A stretch of DNA of 64,000 nucleotides, from positions 9,205,401 through 9,269,400 of the forward strand of contig OZ021722.1 in NCBI GenBank assembly GCA_963978545.1, read 5' to 3'. The notes under the pieces are model-generated. The model saw only the letters and a list, made by a program, of their open reading frames with translations, did not search any database and was not told the DNA's origin. The position numbers were made by a program, and so were the translations under genes. The stretch is from Linyphia triangularis (Eukaryota; Arthropoda; Arachnida; Araneae; Linyphiidae). The stretch's first letter is position 1. The number at the start of each line of letters is the position of its first letter. Shown piece by piece: positions 23,001 through 34,943 of this stretch.

Positions 23001-26000
23001 ACGAAATTGTTTAATGTTTGTTTAGAGGGAAAACATAACATAAATATTGATTATGTCATTTAGTATTATTGGTCCTGAAAGTGTTAACATTTTATTATTT
23101 TCATTTGTTAATAGATACATATAATAATAAATACATAAATTAATACTAAATAAGTAAAATTAAAAAAAAAAACTTTTTTCTATAATGTTTTTAATTTTTA
23201 TAGGTTTATGTCGCCACAATGAGGAATCAATAAACCGCTTGAAAGATGCTAATGCAATTCCTGTGTTGCTAAAGATAATGCAGCAACCTGATCAAAAGTT
23301 GAGAGCAAAATCTGCTTTTTTCTTAGCCCACTTGTGTAATTATCATAGTTTTAGAGGTAAATATTCATTTCTGTGTTGCATAAATAATAAATTTTCTAGT
23401 AGATACTAGCTATTAGAAATATAGACCACTATAAGACTATTTTATTCTAAATTATTTACTGTATTTAAAAAAGTTGAAAACGTAAAAAAGATCAATTATG
23501 TTAATAAACTTAGTGACATTCAACAATATTTTTGACTCTCCATAGTAAAATTTTCTAATTATAATTCTTTCTAAGAAGTTTAGAAAGTAATAATATGATT
23601 AAAATAATAGAAACATTTTGTGCCTTGTATATTAAGCTAATGCTGATTTGTTGTCATGTTGGATCATTTCTTGCACATTGTACTTACTTAGGTACTATTC
23701 CCTTTTTAATTTGAAGTATTACTTATTTACATTTCATTTTCATGGTGTGTGTCATTTCTAGTGGAACATTTTAAGATACAATTCTCATTTTTCAATGTCA
23801 AATTTTCTCAAATTATTTTAATAATCTTAGTGGCACTGGTTTAATTATAGTATTTTAAAACTTTATAAATAAGCACTGTATTTAAATGTGTTTTGCATGT
23901 TCTGTGCAAAATAATTTGTATTTTCCGTTACTATTTACGTACAAAATAGTTTGTATTTAAAGAAAAAAAATACTCTTTGATACAATGTCCAAAGAGTATT
24001 TTTTTTTTTATTTAGTTATAAAAATTAGTTATCCAGTTAAAAATAGTTGCTCCAGTTATAAAAAATTATTTTGAGTGAAACACATATTATTTAACATTGA
24101 TTGTTTTTGTACTTATTCATGGATCCAACTTAAAATATTTTGGACATTTGACCAAGGAATATAGTTATTCAGAGTGACCACAGAATCTGGAAATCAGGGA
24201 AATGTCAGGGAATTTTTTAAAATTTCACAAATATTAGGGAATATTTTTTTTTTTTTTTAAGATATGTTTCCTCACTCATCTTTATTTTGGTGTTATTTAC
24301 CCAATGAATTGTGGTGGTAAACATTAGAAGTTTAAGGTTGCGGAATAATTTAAAGTTTTCATTGCCGCCAAAACTTTTTAAAAAAAATTGGCATATTATC
24401 CTTTAGCATGCATTTTCTATTTGAGCAGGTTTTCTACATATCTGGAAAAGTTGGGGAAATTTGAAAAAAAGTTAGCCGTAAAATCAGGGAATATTTTTAG
24501 AATTCTAACGTAAATCAGGGAACTTTTTTCTGAACTTTGTGGCCACCCTGTTATTGTAATGCCATTTCAATCTATTAAATATGAGATTTTTAAGTAAGCA
24601 AAAGATTACTATGTGTTTAGCACATTTACACGAATAAATAATACTTTTCTTCATTATATTTCAAAGAGCTTTATTATATTTCAAAAAGTTACAATTATCA
24701 AGAATTATGGGATGATCGATACATATTACAATAACACACTGTAACTTGCAGAGAGCATTGTTTTTCTCTTTTGGACAAGTTGTTGCATAGTCTGCCATTT
24801 CCTACTCAGATAGAATCAAATGTACAGTGATTAACACCACACTCTTTAGTATCTGACTGTAGTATAAGTGTTTGTGAAATTAAATTTTGTGTGGTACTGT
24901 TTTTACTGTATACATAACTCTAATGTTTTATTTCTAAAGACAATGAATCCAAAAAATCTTGAAGGAAATTTAAATAATTAAAGGGTGATTTCATTTCATT
25001 CAGCAACTATATGATTACCTGTGCTTTACAGGCAAATTTTGTTTAATTTTTTTTTTTTGTTAAGTATAAAACGGTAAAAAATACATTTGCTAATTAAAAA
25101 TTAAATATATTTTTGGTCATGCCTATTGTTTTTGAATTGATATTAAATTGCAACTTCAAAGTCATGGTTATCTTGCAGAAGAAATCTTAGTACCTCAAAT
25201 TCATACCATTAATACCAATCCTTAGATTTTCTTAGTGCACAGCACCATCACCATCTGGAGCCTACATCAGTTTTAACAAACTAACTATTTTACTTGATTA
25301 AAGATTTTGAGTTGTAACCAATCATATTTGTTACATTGCATTAATGCTGACATTACTTTAAAAATATAGTTTCACAATAGTACACCATTTACTGTAAAAC
25401 TGGCATCATTTATAGGCTGAAAATCCTTTATAATTAATGGGATCCTTGATTCTTTTATCATACGTAAACTCTCTTATTGATTTATTCAAAAAGTGCATTA
25501 AATTCTTATACTTAACACCATATAGTTCATGTTGAGAGATTACAATATACTTTTAAAAAATTCTGTTTGTGATTGAAAAATAAAACTTTTTAGAAAATAA
25601 AAAAAATTAATTAATATCAGACAAACGTTTTACCTCTCTGGTGGGGAAGATTGAAATAGTGTTTAAAAACCTGTTGTAGTCATTATACCCATATTGGGAG
25701 AAAAAAAAAATCATGGTCCAAATTGGTTCGAAAGATTTCATGTTATAAGTACGCATTACTGATATTACGTTATACAGATATTAAATTGTATCTTATATTA
25801 GTAGGTAAGTCTTTTATTATATTTAAGTTTCATAATTCAGATAAATATTTTAAGAACTTCAGAATTTAATATTTAACAAAGGTGAAGTCAAATTACATTA
25901 TTTTACTCATATTAGTTCTATTTCAGCACAGTTTTTGTGTTAACTTCCTCAATAAAATTGCGTACTTAGGAAAAAAAAAGTTAAATTTGTAATGTTCTTC

Positions 26001-26531
26001 CATTAGACTGGTACCAAATAAATTCAGTCAAATTGTAGTGATGACTCATCCAAGCTAACAACTATCAAATCATTTATAACTCTTATAACAAACCGTAAAC
26101 ATTTAGGTTTTTGATGATACATTTGATGTAGAAACATTTAGATTTGCGGCGAACTGGTACCTATCTAATGGAAGAGTACTGATTTTTTTTCTATGTATGC
26201 TATTATTTTTATTTAATTTTTATACATGTTCAATACAAATTATAATACAATTTCAGAGGCATTTTATTCTGAAGACCTGGTTCCTATCCTTATAAAGATG
26301 CTGAGCGAATCACAAGACTCAAGCTCGGAACATTTGCTGAGTGCTCTACTAAACCAAGTAAGTCAGCACGTCCAATCAAGAGTCCAAAGTTCCAGCGAGG
26401 AATGCAATTTAAAAGAGGTTCTACTGGCTAAACTCAAGTTGTATGATTCTAAAGAAGAGTTTGAGGAATCCATTGAACATTGCAACAAGTTACTGGCACT
26501 TTGTTTTCCTGGTGTAAATAAAGAGCTTTGA
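16810..26531 (+). CDS. HSPBP1: Hsp70-binding protein 1 (Fes1-type nucleotide exchange factor), four exons, 5' incomplete
   Basis: Exons 16810-17017, 19095-19313, 23204-23356 and 26257-26531 join in frame with GT/AG borders and encode about 284 residues to a TGA. The family folds as armadillo-like helical repeats, clasps the Hsp70 ATPase domain and drives nucleotide exchange in the cytosol. Recognised by colinear blocks: DIDKMKSELATIDKLM, then LDNSND at the exon 1/2 junction, GGFNRLIPLL, LKALYALSC|LCRHNEE, MQQPDQKL and AKSAFFLAHLC, and near the C-terminus EEFEESIEHCNKLLALCF, which parallels the human EELEFCEKLLQTCF segment. SIL1, the ER relative, fits the C-terminus less well. The N-terminal exon with the NLQGLL-type motif was not found. 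Introns of about 2.1, 3.9 and 2.9 kb carry a hAT-like element, a piggyBac-type MITE and a third MITE. Confidence 0.88.
19095..19313 (+). CDS. HSPBP1: HSPBP1 exon 2
   Basis: Acceptor TCTTAAAAG at 19086-19094; donor T|GTAAGTAT at 19314. Completes Asp at the 5' junction (SND|FFKIGGF) and leaves one base for Cys at the 3' junction. Encodes armadillo-like helices including ELIADLCQNN. Confidence 0.88.
20950..22357. mobile_element. Possible hAT-like element in HSPBP1 intron 2
   Basis: The left end CAGTGTTTCCAATCTTTAAG and the right end, read in reverse complement (CACTAGGTCAGAGATTCCCA), resemble the CAGTG-gap-TTCCCAA ends common in hAT elements. Between them are degenerate stretches with repeated poly-T tracts. 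No transposase frame survives. The boundaries are tentative. Confidence 0.3.
22417..22830. mobile_element. piggyBac-type MITE, family E copy 2
   Basis: 414 bp, same palindromic arms as 2085-2495, flanked by TTAA at 22413-22416 and 22831-22834. Inserted in HSPBP1 intron 2. Confidence 0.8.
23204..23356 (+). CDS. HSPBP1: HSPBP1 exon 3
   Basis: Acceptor TTTTTATAG at 23195-23203; donor AGAG|GTAAAT at 23357. Completes the Cys codon of the LSC|LCRHN junction. Carries the KIMQQPDQKLRAKSAFFLAH block, the best-conserved part of the gene. Confidence 0.9.
24170..24550. mobile_element. MITE in HSPBP1 intron 3
   Basis: The ends are CAGAGTGACCACAGAATCTG on the left and, in reverse complement, CAGGGTGGCCACAAAGTTCA on the right. 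Interior arms contain ATCAGGGAA motifs on both sides. TTATT occurs at both borders and may be the target duplication. Confidence 0.65.
26257..26531 (+). CDS. HSPBP1: HSPBP1 exon 4 (terminal)
   Basis: Acceptor ACAATTTCAG at 26247-26256. Reads (E)AFYSEDLVPILIKML and ends KEL-TGA at 26529-26531. Contains the C-terminal Glu-rich helix with HCNKLLALCF. A donor-like GTAAGT within the exon at 26359 is ignored because the frame continues and matches the family. Confidence 0.9.
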
Positions 26532-26600
26532 TTAGATTAAAAATTTTATCATTAACCAGCATTTGAATTAATTTTTTTAAATTAGATAGAGAACTAAGAA

Positions 26601-26606
26601 AATAAA
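26601..26606 (+). promoter_or_regulatory. Polyadenylation signal for HSPBP1
   Basis: AATAAA 70 bases after the stop codon of exon 4. Confidence 0.65.
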
Positions 26607-26765
26607 ACCTTGTGCACGCAGCAACAAAATCTAACATGTTTCCATAATTTTAATGCAACATTTCTGTGTACATTTTTTATGCAACAGCTTTGTTACATTG
26701 GATTTTGTGTTCAATAAGTTCAGTGCAGGGTCATTGACTTATTCTCTTTCATGAATCTGCTCATA

Positions 26766-26990
26766 CCTTAGAAATTAACATTTTGGACATTGGTCCTTCA
26801 GAACACTGCTTTTACTGCTATTTCTCTCTTGTTTTTTAAGTGCATAACTTAGAGATTGACACTTTTAATGTTATTCCTGCAAAAACATATTTTCCTGTCT
26901 TTACCCATTAGTTTAAAGTGCTTAACTTAAAAATCAACGTTTTGAACATTGGTCCTTCAGAACCTTGTGTTTTATCTGTCACAGTTGCCG
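26766..26990 (+). repeat. Degenerate tandem repeat of about 78 bp
   Basis: Related segments (ACTTAGAAATTAACATTTTG-like, followed in the outer two copies by TGGTCCTTCAGAAC) begin near 26766, 26846 and 26923. Fainter echoes follow near 27100 and 27350. They lie just 3' of HSPBP1. Confidence 0.6.
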
Positions 26991-27122
26991 ATGCTTTAAT
27001 GAGGATTTAGAAAGTTTGTTCTCCAGAGCACGGATGTTTACTCTTGTATGACTAAAATGAGTTTGAAATAATTCATGACTATCATTTATTAGTATATGAC
27101 AACTTAAAAACTACATTTTTAA

Positions 27123-27326
27123 CCCTTTGCACTCCAGGCCTTTTTCGCGCGGAGGAATTAGCAACTCGAGACATTTTAGGTTCGGCTGGTGTTTATGGAT
27201 TTGCTTCATAGAAACTAAACACAGTCGTTGGCCTTGCATCGAATTTCCGCATCACACCCAATGGTCCTCTCGTGGTTTGGCATCCAATCGTGTGGCTTTT
27301 GAGAGGCGCCACTGGAGTGCAAAGGG
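27123..27326. mobile_element. piggyBac-type MITE, family J copy 1
   Basis: Ends CCCTTTGCACTCC and its complement GGAGTGCAAAGGG. The left flank is TTAA (27119-27122); the right flank ATAA (27327-27330) is one change from TTAA. A related copy in the opposite orientation is at 54861-55074. Confidence 0.75.
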
Positions 27327-27330
27327 ATAA

Positions 27331-30300
27331 ACATTGGTTAATGTCTTTTGAGATTGATACTTTTATAGAAACATTTCTTATGTGTCTTAATTTTGGGATT
27401 TGTTCAAAACTTAATTATTTGTACATGCTTTAAAGTTGATTTTCCACCTAGAGAGACTTCTTTATTGTATTGCATCTTTGATGCTTTCACTATGCTATTT
27501 GTATTTATTAATTCATTTTATGTGAATTTCAAATTACGTGCTGAAGCAAATAGTTTAGGTAATTATTTAATTTAACTGTTTGGAAAATCAATTCTGTGTC
27601 TTAGTTGTACGAAGCAAGGAAAACAATATTTGCTCAGTTACAAAAGAACTTATGTTTATGACATGTGATTTAACTCGTAAGAAATGTTTCAATTGAAGTA
27701 TCAATCACAAAAGACATAACTTGAATTTAATTTATAGATAGTATTCATAGGTAGCTCGTTTTAGAATCCAACAGTTACTTTATTTTCTAATACTATTTGA
27801 ATAAGATCAACTTTTTGCAAGCTTAATAGTGCTTTTGAATTATTCACTTACTATAAACATATTGTTTATTATTGCTATAATACCAACATATACAAATATA
27901 ATAAACTTGTGTGGATTATACATATTGTAGTTTTAAAGCAGTTGTATAGAAATTTATAAATAAAATTTAATTTAATTTAAATTGTCCCAATCTCAGTGGA
28001 ATCTCAAATTTATCTTTTCTTGAGTTTTATCTTCTAATTTATTACATATCTTTTCTTCACTGTCACTTTATATTTTTTCATCAATTGTATTTGCGCAATC
28101 ATTCTTTGTTATGCATGTTTTTATTTAATAATCAATCATTGAGAAATATAGTGACTTTATTTATCAGAAAACTAAGAAATTCAAATTGATTTTTCTCTGA
28201 ATAATGAATAGATGTTATAAAGTGTGGTGAATTCATATATTTTGTAATGAATTGCTTTTCCAAGGTGGGGAATTCATACATTTTTAGTTATATTAAACTA
28301 AAATATATCTAGTACAAGAGTATAAGATATTCTTGTACAGATAAACATTTAACCAAGATATAATCGATAATCTATTATAGGAAATGTTTCAAGCAATTAT
28401 TTTGATTGAACCATACTTAATTTGTAGAATTTGCTTGTTATCTTTTTTAATTATACAGAGAAACATTAAAATCACTCATTAACAAAATACCCTCCTCATT
28501 GTGCTGTACTAGATTGAGTAATTTAATATTATGAATATATAATTTTAGCTCACCTTTATTTTAAACTTATCGTAAAAATCTTCCTTCACATAGATGAAAC
28601 AACAGCTTGTTCTCTGAAAGCTTAGCTTTAAATATACTCCAGTAGCTCATAGTTTTAATTAAATATAATTTTTAAATTTGGAGAATTTAATAGTAAGTAA
28701 TTTAAAATTTCAAAAAGTATAATGATGCTTTTCTTCCTACTAGTTACTCAAAATATATTGAGAAAAAAAATTGCAGTCTTTATTTCCATCTTCTAATTGC
28801 ACCTAATTATTGTAAGATTGCTATACTTTAGAAAAAACTTGCATTACTTCTCTTGCCTGCTCATTTACGTGGTAAGCTCACCCCTTGCAGGAGTGTGTGC
28901 CCCCCCCCCCCCCCTAAAGAGTTGTCTTGAAAAAAATAAATTTGTTTTTTGTAAGATTCTGAGGAATCGCAAGTAACAAAAATATTTCTTTACTATTTCA
29001 CATATAGATATCAGAAATAATGTTTATTTGAGCAATATACAAAGAAAAATTGAATTTTCAATATATATTTTGTGTATATTGTATTCGTCATTTTTCGATG
29101 GGCACCTTACAACTGTTTAGTTCCAAACAGCTTGTGTAGTTGCAGCACTTGCATAAAGTGTAGCAATCGTACTTGTTGCTTTCAACTTACTAAATTAAAT
29201 GTTTATTTATTTTTTTACCTACTTTCTTTTTCTTCATCTGATGCTATTATAAATCAATTAAAAAAAAATCTAACATCTCTCTCCTATTTAAAAGCTTGTT
29301 TTTTATGAATTGATACATTTGTTGTTTATTTCTATCCATGAAAATTTTTTTTAAAAATTAAGTTACTTCTTTTGAGTACTCTATTGATAATATTTAAAAA
29401 AAAAAAAAATCGGCTTACAGCTGATGCACAGTTTACCCTGTGCCTTAAGTCCAACCCATTATAATTTTTTTATTTTTTTTTTATTTGAGTTTTATAAAAC
29501 AACGATACATCAATACAACTGACAGGGATGACAGTTTTCCTCCTTTTGGAGGATTTCCACCTTTTTGGTTTTTTATGCAACATTTTCCTTCTCTTTGTAA
29601 CTGTTTCGAAGATCCGCATTTTTCTGGTCTAAACCAGTTTTTCCTGCAAAAAATATACTTTTCCTCATGTCTAAACAAAAGATTTTCCCTCTTAGCTCCC
29701 CTTTCCTCACAGATTACTTCATTAACTCCTAATGTAATTATTATATAGTATGAGAAATTTCATTGTGTCCTTAAAATTATTGAATCATCCTTCCTGCATA
29801 CTTTTTTTGTTGAATTTTTGTGTATTCCTTCCGCGAGCTTTTTTAACGAATTTATGGATTTCCTCCTTTTTGCTCTCTGATCACTCTCATCCCTGAACTG
29901 AACATAAGCATACATCTCTTTTTATACAAGCAGACGGAGTATGCTATTTTTTTTTTCAATGTCGTCAATATGGTTGCAATAGTACGCAAGTACCATTTTT
30001 GTTTAATGAAAATTAACCCATTCCTCCCACCCCTCTTCTCCCTGATATTAAAAGGTTGGATACATGGATTTTAATGGCAGAAGAACCAAGATTGGGTAAG
30101 CTGCTCCAACTGATATTAAAAGTAATTATAATATTGGTATAAGCCTGCAATATTGTTTTAATCCTTTCTGAAATATATTGCATTTGAAAACGTTGCTTTA
30201 AAGCTATTAGCATCTCCATCTCATTGAGTGGAATATTGCTTTTTCAGCAATGGCACCTTTCCTTCAAAAAATAGGCAAACATTCCTTTTTTAAAGTCATC

Positions 30301-30374
30301 CTAGATAGTAAAACATCTAGAGATATACAGACTGCAATGCTACTATTTTATATTCTTAAAATGCTAATGTTCTT
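27331..30374. other. A+T-rich intergenic stretch
   Basis: Contains a C15 run near 28899. The segment 29440-29760 has mixed composition with an open frame on each strand but no family resemblance. No feature is supported. Confidence 0.45.
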
Positions 30375-30912
30375 CTACGATGGACAGTTCCCGCATTTAA
30401 AATTTATTTTTTATTCAATTCTAAATGTTTCGAAAAGGCAATAAACACAAAAATTTCTGCTCAATGCGCTTTTTCTTTTTTTTTTTTAATTTGCGATCAA
30501 AGTTACTTTGTTAGACGTTGGCGAGAAAACGATTCATTCCACTGGCATTGAATATATGACGTCAAGGCTTCCCAAACATCTTGGATTGAAATGCAGCAGC
30601 GGAAACCAGATTTACAAGTTTCTCGCAAATCACGTCAACCTGTACGGAATATGGCAATGGTCTACGAACGCCAACTATTTGGCAGAAACCTCACGATAAC
30701 CGTAGGAACCCTTGACGTCACATATTTTGCTGTGTGTTTTGATCGGACTGGTCTTGGCTTAGTTTTGAGGCTTCCCCCCCCCCCCCTTAATATTTAAATA
30801 ACTAATTTTGTAAAGAACTTTTGTTTAAATATTTGGAATCAGAGAGAAATTCTTTATAAAATATATATAAACTAATTTCACTCGTTTTTAAAAAATGCTG
30901 GAATTGTCCATT
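30375..30912. mobile_element. DNA-transposon-like repeat, family B copy 1
   Basis: About 540 bp. The left end carries TGGACAGTTCCCGCAT, and the right end is its inverted partner (TGGACAATTCCAGCAT in reverse complement). The same sequence recurs at 49163-49705 and inverted at 50338-50725. Internal TGACGTCA-like motifs are conserved between copies. ORFs in it do not agree between copies, so it is non-coding. Confidence 0.72.
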
Positions 30913-32037
30913 GTAATTCGATGTCCATTTGTGGAGCTGTATCATTAATGGTACCTTCAATAACTTCGTCATAGTTACGATACGGTAACCTACAGGGTTA
31001 CCCTTGCCCAAAAAAACTCATCCAACCAACTACTATATAGTTTCGATATTACTCTGAGATTGTGACATAACTACGGAAATCCATTACCAGGCTTTCGTGA
31101 CAATTTCTTAAAGTAATTTTCGTAATCTTGGCTTAAAGAAAATATATCTAGTTGTTTCTATTAGAATCAGAAGGAGGAAAGATCTTTGGAATTATATTTT
31201 CGTTCTTATAACAGTTCCGTTACTTAGATACGACATAATCGATTTCTATGATTAGACGCAATTTTTTTTTTTTTTTTCAAAGTTAGTTCCTGTATTCTTA
31301 TATCTTTAGCTATGTAGAAAATCGAAACATCTATTTTACGAGATTTAGTCATTTTGTCATTGGTTAGCTTTTTTAATGTTTTAGGATTTCGTTTGTGTAG
31401 TTTAAAATTATTAAATAAATTTAGCAGAAGGATTTTTATCGTCAATTCAGCTACTTTTTTGTTATTTAGTATTGCCAAAATGTCGCAAAATTGCGGACCC
31501 TCTGAAGATACACTTTTTTTATTATATATGTATAATACTATAATTATGTTTTAGTCCACCTTAAGTAAATTTTGGATTAACTAATTATTTTATAAAATAA
31601 TTAGGTTATGAGTACATTTTTTTATAATTTAACTTTTTCCAGTTATTCTGTAGAACACCATTTTCCCGGTATATACTGATGATTACAACTTTCCATTAAG
31701 TGAATGATTTAATTTGCTTCAATTCACGTGGATATATTGCACACAAAAAATATTGTAACTATAAACAAAACCTTACCATTAAATTGTATTTAAATTTGTA
31801 GTTTGTATCTTGGCAACCTGCATAAATGTTTGTTTAAGCGCTTTTGAGTTTATTAGAATTTTTACAAGTGGATATAAATGCAAATATTTGTAAATAATTT
31901 ACATTTTTGCTGGGTGTCTTTAGGGATTTAGATTATCACATTCTCAAAACAAAATCAACAATTCAGACTTGTGAAATTACTGGATATCAGGAAGTAAATA
32001 ATTTATTTTATGTATATTAATTTCAGTTTCAATATGA
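30913..32037. other. A+T-rich stretch without supported feature
   Basis: Only short frames with background composition were seen. Confidence 0.45.
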
Positions 32038-32216
32038 GTTAGAATGCGTTATACGCCCCCACTTTTTTTTAATGATTTTGTTATATAGTTCCATTACAAT
32101 TTGGCATCCATTTCGGCAAACCTGTAGTCCAATTCAGTAGTAGTGTCAATTCAACTTGGCGGCATTTTGCAAAGTCGCCACGGGGGGGGGGGGGATGGCG
32201 TATAACGCATTTTAAC
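32038..32216. mobile_element. Short MITE, family G
   Basis: 179 bp, with ends GTTAGAATGCGTTATACGCC and, in reverse complement, GTTAAAATGCGTTATACGCC (one mismatch in 20). The interior holds a G13 run and a TTGGCGGC / AGTCGCCA pair. Confidence 0.78.
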
Positions 32217-32917
32217 CCAGGAAAGGTAGTAATTTTTGTCTTGAACTTAAATTTGAAGATTTGTTTGACGTACATGTGTATTGATGTAGAAGCTAAGCTT
32301 TTTGAACTTGGTTGTAATAAATATTCAAACTAAATGTATTAAAAGTATTAGATATTAAAATTCATTAAAATAAGATTAATTTGCGAAGCAAACTTAAAAT
32401 TAGGTTCAAAATTACGATATCTAAATATTCCAATCATGTCGGAATCGATTAACTTAAAAAATGTGTTTCATTTGTTGAATACCTGCATGGAATTTTCGAA
32501 AATAATCTTCGAATTTTCACTAAATGTAAATCAAGCTAAAATTAAAAACGAATACAAATAATCTTTTTCGTTTGTGGTTACCACAATTGGAAATGATTTA
32601 TTCTATAATGATTGCACTAAATATTAGGATTCCCTTCGTATATAATCTTTCCGATTCTGGAGTATTTAAAAACAGCACTGTATCTTTCACATTCTACTAC
32701 GTTAATGCTAATGAAAAATTCACTTCTAAACCTTTTTTTCCCATACACTTAAGCCGCAAGATTTTAGATTTTATATAAAGGATGAAAAAAGTACTTTTTG
32801 GAGCAGAAACATTTTCTTATCAAAAACTTCCAACAGTAGAATTTTTCTTCTATTTACAGATTTAATCTGTATGCGAAGAGTAAGATACTCTCCATATAAC
32901 AGTGTTCGAACCTATCT
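32217..32917. other. A+T-rich stretch without supported feature
   Basis: Nothing recognised. Confidence 0.45.
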
Positions 32918-33314
32918 GTGATTTCTTTCTCAGAAAATGAAAGACAAGTAAATCCTATGTACATCTTTAGGAAGCGCTCAAGGAATGTAAGCTACTGCTT
33001 TTGCTCCGATAGGAAGGCAGAGGACAGTGAACGAGTCCATTGCAGAAACTACGCCAATATAACCATACTTGGCGATGGTAATTTGTCGCCAATGCTTTGG
33101 AATTGAAGCTAGTGGGCTTTTGCTCCGCTCGTTTTGAATATGGTAACAGAAACCTTCTTTTTCTGCAATCAGTGGTTATCAGTGGTACGATGTAAAACGC
33201 TTTAGCATAATCAGTAAATACCGACAGAAAATCACTGAAATTCGACCATTTAATGAAACTGTTACCCCTCCACTCCATCCCTGTGTGTCACCGAATGAAA
33301 AGAATGGACTCGTT
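32918..33314. other. GC-richer block, open on both strands; possible exon or decayed element
   Basis: On the plus strand a strong acceptor (TTTCTTTCTCAG, ending 32933) is followed by an open frame with NERQVNPMYIFRKRSRN and a GTAAGC donor-like site at 32989. On the minus strand a 103-codon ATG frame spans 32967-33278. A 13-bp inverted pair (GAACGAGTCCATT near 33029 and its complement near 33302-33314) suggests part of the block may be a transposon. I cannot choose between these. Confidence 0.28.
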
Positions 33315-33341
33315 CAAAGCCTCGTAACTCAATCGCCAATT

Positions 33342-33712
33342 TAAAGGCTGATTTACACCCTGTCGGCGTACCAGCTGAGACCGCCAATCATATGTGACAC
33401 CAGCGCTGGAACCGTGTAAGCGCATCATTCCAGTGCCATCAGAAATCAGTGTGCCAAGTGATAGTCCCTGGCTGGCGACTCCAATGGATCAGACATTTTC
33501 TATTTACTGGCGCGTCAACTTGCATCATCCAATCACCTGCGTTCCCCCGTGACCGCAGACAGGCGGCTCAACGCTCGCTCGATGGCTGGATTATTCATGT
33601 AGTTGTTACTGTGCTAACGCTTGCATTCTGATTGAAAAATATAACAGTGATCTTCCAAACACATTACTGGCAGGCATTCCAGATACTGGCAGCGTGTAAA
33701 TCAGCCCCTTTA
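33342..33712. mobile_element. MITE, family D copy 2
   Basis: Left end TAAAGGCTGATTTACAC; right end in reverse complement TAAAGGGGCTGATTTACACG. Shares internal segments with copy 1 at 11348-11590. It ends 39 bp beyond the stop codon of the minus-strand small gene, so it probably forms part of that gene's 3' untranslated region or its flank. Confidence 0.72.
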
Positions 33713-33751
33713 CAACAGTCAGAGAGTATTGTTAAATTTTGTTTCTGTAGA

Positions 33752-33918
33752 CTATATCGAGACTGGAGGAATCTGTTCGACTTTCTTTTCCCTCTTGTCC
33801 CTGCGGGCAGCCAGTTTTTCTTCCAGTCCCTGGATCATTCTCTCCCTCTGCATCGTCTGCACTTTCAGGAACTCTCCCACGTTCTGCGTATGCTGTTTCC
33901 GAAGCTCCCCGATTTTTT
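33752..33918 (-). CDS. Small coiled-coil protein, exon 2 (terminal)
   Basis: Minus strand: acceptor CATTTTCAG (reverse complement of 33919-33927), then 167 bases ending in TAG at 33754-33752. Reads EKIGELRKQHTQNVGEFLKV and continues as a charged helix with MIQGLEEKLAARRDKREKK before a short tail. Joined to exon 1 (36856-36931) it completes an 80-residue protein. The exon is strikingly GC-rich against A+T-rich flanks, and the opposite-strand frames are poorer. Heptad-like spacing of Leu/Ile/Val/Met suggests a coiled coil; a loose resemblance to stathmin-type helices is not enough for a name. No AATAAA is visible close to the stop; the 3' end probably runs into the adjacent MITE. Confidence 0.75.
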
Positions 33919-34050
33919 CTGAAAATGGTATTTGAATAAAAAATTAAATTGGAGAAGAAAACTGTGCATAATCAGGATTAATACCATAAGAAGTTGATAC
34001 ATTTTTCGTTAGTATTCGTGAATGATATTTTCAGAAAAAGTATAACAAAA

Positions 34051-34943
34051 GGTGTCTCAAAATTAACGCAAGATATGAATTTGCCACTGTTCGTGTAGTA
34101 AAGTGTTGGCAACCCTATTTAAAAAAAAAGAAGCATTTGACAGCTGAAAGTTTAGAGTTAGTAAAAATGGAGCTTTACACAATAGAATTACGTGTTTTCA
34201 CTGTTGAACCATGTTTAAAAAATAAGGAAACAGTTCGGCGGCCACAGTTCGAAAATTTGTACAAATCTTGTCTTTAAAATTACCGCATTTGGGGTTCAGA
34301 GAACCCACTTGTGATTGTCGAAAAACACATGCATCCTCAACGTGTCACTTTTTGGTGCGGATTTTGGGCGGGAGGCATCATTGAGCCTACTTTTTCAAAA
34401 ATGAAGCTGGACAAGCAGTGAATGTTACTGGTGCTCGATAACGCGAAAGGATAACACAATTCTTTCTGCCTAAATTGGATGATATTGATGCGGACGACAT
34501 GTGGTTCCAACAAGACCGAGCCACATGCCATACAGCCCGTGAAGCAATTAAATTACTGCATGAGACATTTCGTGGCTCTCTTGTTTCGGTGATAAGAATT
34601 GGCCCCCTAGATCGTGTGATTTAACACCATTGGATTTCTTTTTATGGGATTATTTGAAGTCAAAGGTCTATGCCAACAAGCCCGCAATCACGCGTGTATT
34701 GAAGGAGGAAATTCAACTCCGCATCAACGAAATTCAGCCACATTTATGAAAAATGGCGATGGAAAATTTCGACAAAAGCAGAGTACGTATGTGCCAGAAA
34801 AGCCGTGGAAGCTATTTGCCCTATGTGTTATTCCATACATAATCCTATCCTGTGTACTTTACAATTCTATAAAAAAAAAAAAAAAAAAAAAAAAAAATAA
34901 CTGTGTTTTTTATTTAATTTCAATCTTGTGTTAATTTGGGAAC
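34051..34943 (+). mobile_element. Mariner-type transposon relic (IS630/Tc1/mariner superfamily)
   Basis: The left end GGTGTCTCAAAATTAACGCA is mirrored by the degraded right end near 34922-34943 (ATCTTGTGTTAATTT). A transposase remnant starts at an ATG at 34167 (MELYTIELRVF), lacks a central part, and resumes with HPQRVTFWCGFWAGGIIEP, then DADDMWFQQDRATCHTA and PRSCDLTPLDFFLWDYLKSK. The last two blocks hold the second and third catalytic-type acidic positions of the DDE/D domain. In-frame stops and frameshifts break it, so it is inactive. A run of about 27 A residues lies at 34871. It sits in the intron of the minus-strand small gene, in antisense orientation. Confidence 0.85.
34167..34820 (+). 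pseudogene. Mariner transposase pseudogene
   Basis: Recognisable transposase blocks with an internal deletion after about 35 residues, a stop after the NEAGQAVNVTGAR segment, and at least one frameshift near 34590 before NWPPRSCDLTPL. It cannot make an intact enzyme. Confidence 0.82.
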
